Assembly: GCA_964543525.1 (NCBI GenBank)
Contig: CAZIYW010000079.1
Location: 1-24,000 of the forward strand
DNA from: CBDVBE01 sp964543525
GTDB taxonomy: Bacteria > Fibrobacterota > Chitinivibrionia > Chitinivibrionales > JANQEN01
Reading direction: 5' to 3'
Length of the DNA stretch: 24,000 bases
The translations under genes were made by a program, and so were the position numbers. Of the stretch, positions 21,979 to 24,000 are shown in pieces (the stretch's first letter is position 1; each line of letters begins with the position of its first letter). The notes under the pieces were generated by a model that saw only the letters and a list, made by a program, of their open reading frames with translations, did no database searches and was not told where the DNA came from.

Positions 21979-23985
21979 ATGGTTAAGAGTATGGTGTCAC
22001 AAACACCACCAATCGCAGCCTCCCTGGTTTCTGTTTCAAATGCAGAAGTACCTTTCGATAAAGGTGTTGTCGATAAACAGATAGATCCGTCAACCTTTAT
22101 TATCCGGATACCTGCCGGTGATATTACAGTGCGGGTGCCGGAGGGATCGCTTACTGTCGGCGATTCCGTATCAATTGCCCAGAAAGGTGATGCGGTGTTA
22201 ATCGCAATTCACTCCCTTCCGCTGGAATCAATGACTACCTTCGGCGATTCTGTTGATTTGCAGATTGGGACTACAATGGATGAACTTATGACTCTTCTCC
22301 AAGAGCTTCAGTCCGACCTGTCATCGAGCGGGACCGATAACCGCTTCAACCGGCTCCTGGAAAGTGCAATTGCATTCTTTGCGGAGAAAAAATATGATGC
22401 ATCGGCACTGCTCCTCCTCCTTACCCAACTAAAGGGGGCGTTATTTTCACAAACTAATACTACGCTTCTTTCTGAGAATCAGGAATCACTGCACCGCCTG
22501 GGGACACTGCTCACTGAGGTTACTGAGTATTTTTCTTCAATTTCCGGAGGGGTTAAGGAAGATTCCCCGTATGTGGTGTCTTTGACACAATCACCGGAAA
22601 CCGGATTGTATTACCTGACGGACAGGGAAGAGGCTTTGAAGCTGCTGGTTAGTAACTCGGTCGAAACGGAGCATTCCGTTAACCAAATGCTGAAGGCATT
22701 TTCCGACAAACCGATATTTCTCTATTTTTATGAATCAACGCCGGGTACGACAAAGGCCATGGCCATGTCTTATGAAACGCTGTTGAATGAAATCGAACAT
22801 ATTTTGCGCGCGGAGATGAAAAGTGAGAGTATGCAACGGCTTGATCCAAAACTTATTGCCGCACTGGTGAGGCAGAAGGGAAGACTGCCGTTATCACAAC
22901 TGGTGGCTATCGACCGACTGCTGTGTTCCGTTGCCGGACAGGATAAATCGCTAATAGTCAGGGGAGATGCGCTGTCGGTCTCTCTGGCGCAGTTGGTTGC
23001 GGTAGCCCTGGAAGCCGGTGATACCAGGATACCGGATTTCCCAGCGGCGCTGCAGTATATCGGATCGCGTATGCCGGATTTAGTGAATACCATTTTAACA
23101 TGGCTTGACACACAGAAAAATGAGGTAAAGCTGGTTGACTTGAAAAGAATACTCTATCAGAGTTTATCGGCCGAACAGTTTTCTTCGGTAAAACGGGATG
23201 AAGCAATTCCGTCCCTGTTTAAACATGTCGGGTTCTCTCTGGAGCACGATTTGTATCAGGCGGTTTCAAATCGTGCCGGTATCAATACGGATTCTCCCAG
23301 CTTTAAACTGGCATTACTCCTTATATTAAGCTATGTAAATAACTTTGCCGAGCAGCAGGACGGTGAAGGGATTAAAGAAAAGGAAGGCGGTCAACGGGCC
23401 CCAATGTTTTCCAGTGCCGCAGAGAACCTGTCGGATTCACCCAAATCGTCTGTGTCGGATACAGGCGCGGTTGAGCGCGACGAACCCGCGTCACGGATTT
23501 CTGTTGCAATGGTACGGCAACAGATTGAAACGGTCCTGAATCGGTTTGAATCTCTGCAGATGCTGGCAAAACCGGTAGTCAGTGCCGAAGGTGAACAGCA
23601 GGTATTGATATTACCGGTGCATATCGGCGATGAATGGAGCGAAATCAGGATAAAATTTGTAAAAGAACGCAGGAAAAAGGGACAGAATAAGCCACCCGGG
23701 CACATTACAGTGACACTGAATATGACGCTGTCTTTGCTGGGAGAAATATCGGCCTCTATGGAATATAAGCGATCGAAACATCTGCGGGTTTCCCTTACAT
23801 TCGACAATCCCCTGGCACGGAACTGGTTTCAGAAATATAAAAAGGAGATGTGTGAGGCTCTCAATGGACTGGATATACCGGCTGTCCAATTGCACCTGAC
23901 TACCAGGAGTATTCGTACAAGGAAAAAATCGGTTCTTCACACGAAGGCACCCGGACAGCAGGCACATTTCGATGTCCTTGGGTAA
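21979..23985 (+). CDS. fliK: Probable flagellar hook-length control protein FliK
   Basis: A 668-residue protein without a signal peptide, as expected for a substrate of the flagellar type III secretion system. The long N-terminal region is helical and poorly conserved. A charged, Ser/Glu-rich hinge follows (about 455-510). The C-terminal ~130 residues have the FliK C-domain pattern: VLILPVHIGDEWSEIRIKFV (about 541-560), ITVTLNMTLSLLGEISASME (about 575-594), HLRVSLTFDNPLARNWF, then a long helix EMCEALNGLDI. FliK measures the hook and switches export specificity through FlhB. It is longer than the enterobacterial protein, but length varies widely in this family. The start is uncertain (ATG at 21979 or 21991), since neither has a clear ribosome site. 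The operon probably continues beyond the window. It could instead be an uncharacterised FliK-like paralogue. Confidence 0.6.
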   Translation: MVKSMVSQTPPIAASLVSVSNAEVPFDKGVVDKQIDPSTFIIRIPAGDITVRVPEGSLTVGDSVSIAQKGDAVLIAIHSLPLESMTTFGDSVDLQIGTTMDELMTLLQELQSDLSSSGTDNRFNRLLESAIAFFAEKKYDASALLLLLTQLKGALFSQTNTTLLSENQESLHRLGTLLTEVTEYFSSISGGVKEDSPYVVSLTQSPETGLYYLTDREEALKLLVSNSVETEHSVNQMLKAFSDKPIFLYFYESTPGTTKAMAMSYETLLNEIEHILRAEMKSESMQRLDPKLIAALVRQKGRLPLSQLVAIDRLLCSVAGQDKSLIVRGDALSVSLAQLVAVALEAGDTRIPDFPAALQYIGSRMPDLVNTILTWLDTQKNEVKLVDLKRILYQSLSAEQFSSVKRDEAIPSLFKHVGFSLEHDLYQAVSNRAGINTDSPSFKLALLLILSYVNNFAEQQDGEGIKEKEGGQRAPMFSSAAENLSDSPKSSVSDTGAVERDEPASRISVAMVRQQIETVLNRFESLQMLAKPVVSAEGEQQVLILPVHIGDEWSEIRIKFVKERRKKGQNKPPGHITVTLNMTLSLLGEISASMEYKRSKHLRVSLTFDNPLARNWFQKYKKEMCEALNGLDIPAVQLHLTTRSIRTRKKSVLHTKAPGQQAHFDVLG

Positions 23986-24000
23986 TCGTAAATTATAAAA

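Overview
The window looks like a chromosomal segment of a Fibrobacterota-type bacterium, probably on the Chitinispirillum/Chitinivibrio side of the phylum. This is inferred from lineage-typical families: a TIGR02147 regulator-like protein, a fibro-slime (TIGR02148) secreted protein with a FlgD-like tail, and several exported beta-rich proteins. A probable FliK protein at the right edge suggests a flagellated cell. No tRNA, rRNA, CRISPR array, transposase or integrase is visible.

Left part (1-9158). An acetyl-CoA synthetase gene (acs, minus strand) lies about 5 kb from a plus-strand gene for an acetyl-CoA hydrolase/CoA-transferase fused to a GNAT acetyltransferase. Both act on acetate and acetyl-CoA. 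Between them sits a very different accessory block: an AT-rich intergenic stretch, a TIGR02147 protein, a small cysteine-rich ORF (my own call), a Kelch-repeat lipoprotein and, on the other strand, a tail-fibre-like coiled-coil protein. The two outward-facing ends of this block carry a shared upstream motif (CTATCGTTCCCCA) and a shared -35 region (AAATATCTTGCTTTT), one copy in front of the TIGR02147 gene and one in front of the tail-fibre-like gene. This points to co-regulation or to a common mobile origin.

Middle part (9159-14600). Two minus-strand envelope or secreted proteins follow: a beta-helix protein that may have lost its central part, and a helical plus beta-barrel protein. Divergent from them is a two-gene operon of an outer-membrane porin-like protein and a CotH-family kinase lipoprotein whose ORFs overlap by 7 bp. 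It has a good sigma-70-type promoter next to a tandem 8-bp repeat. Downstream lies a possible short transcript. After that, just before pyrG, comes a decayed remnant of a DUF1846 gene: the N- and C-terminal ends are joined, the middle is lost, and there are a frameshift and in-frame stops.

Right part (14617-24000). pyrG (CTP synthase) ends in a strong terminator. A 462-bp AT-rich region with several dyads precedes the 874-residue fibro-slime protein. Convergent to it is a two-gene operon of a double-FHA protein and a metallophosphoesterase. The window closes with a membrane protein ending in an HTH-like tail and a FliK-like protein, probably the start of a flagellar accessory operon that continues past the edge.

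Functions are read from motifs and family knowledge. No searches were run.
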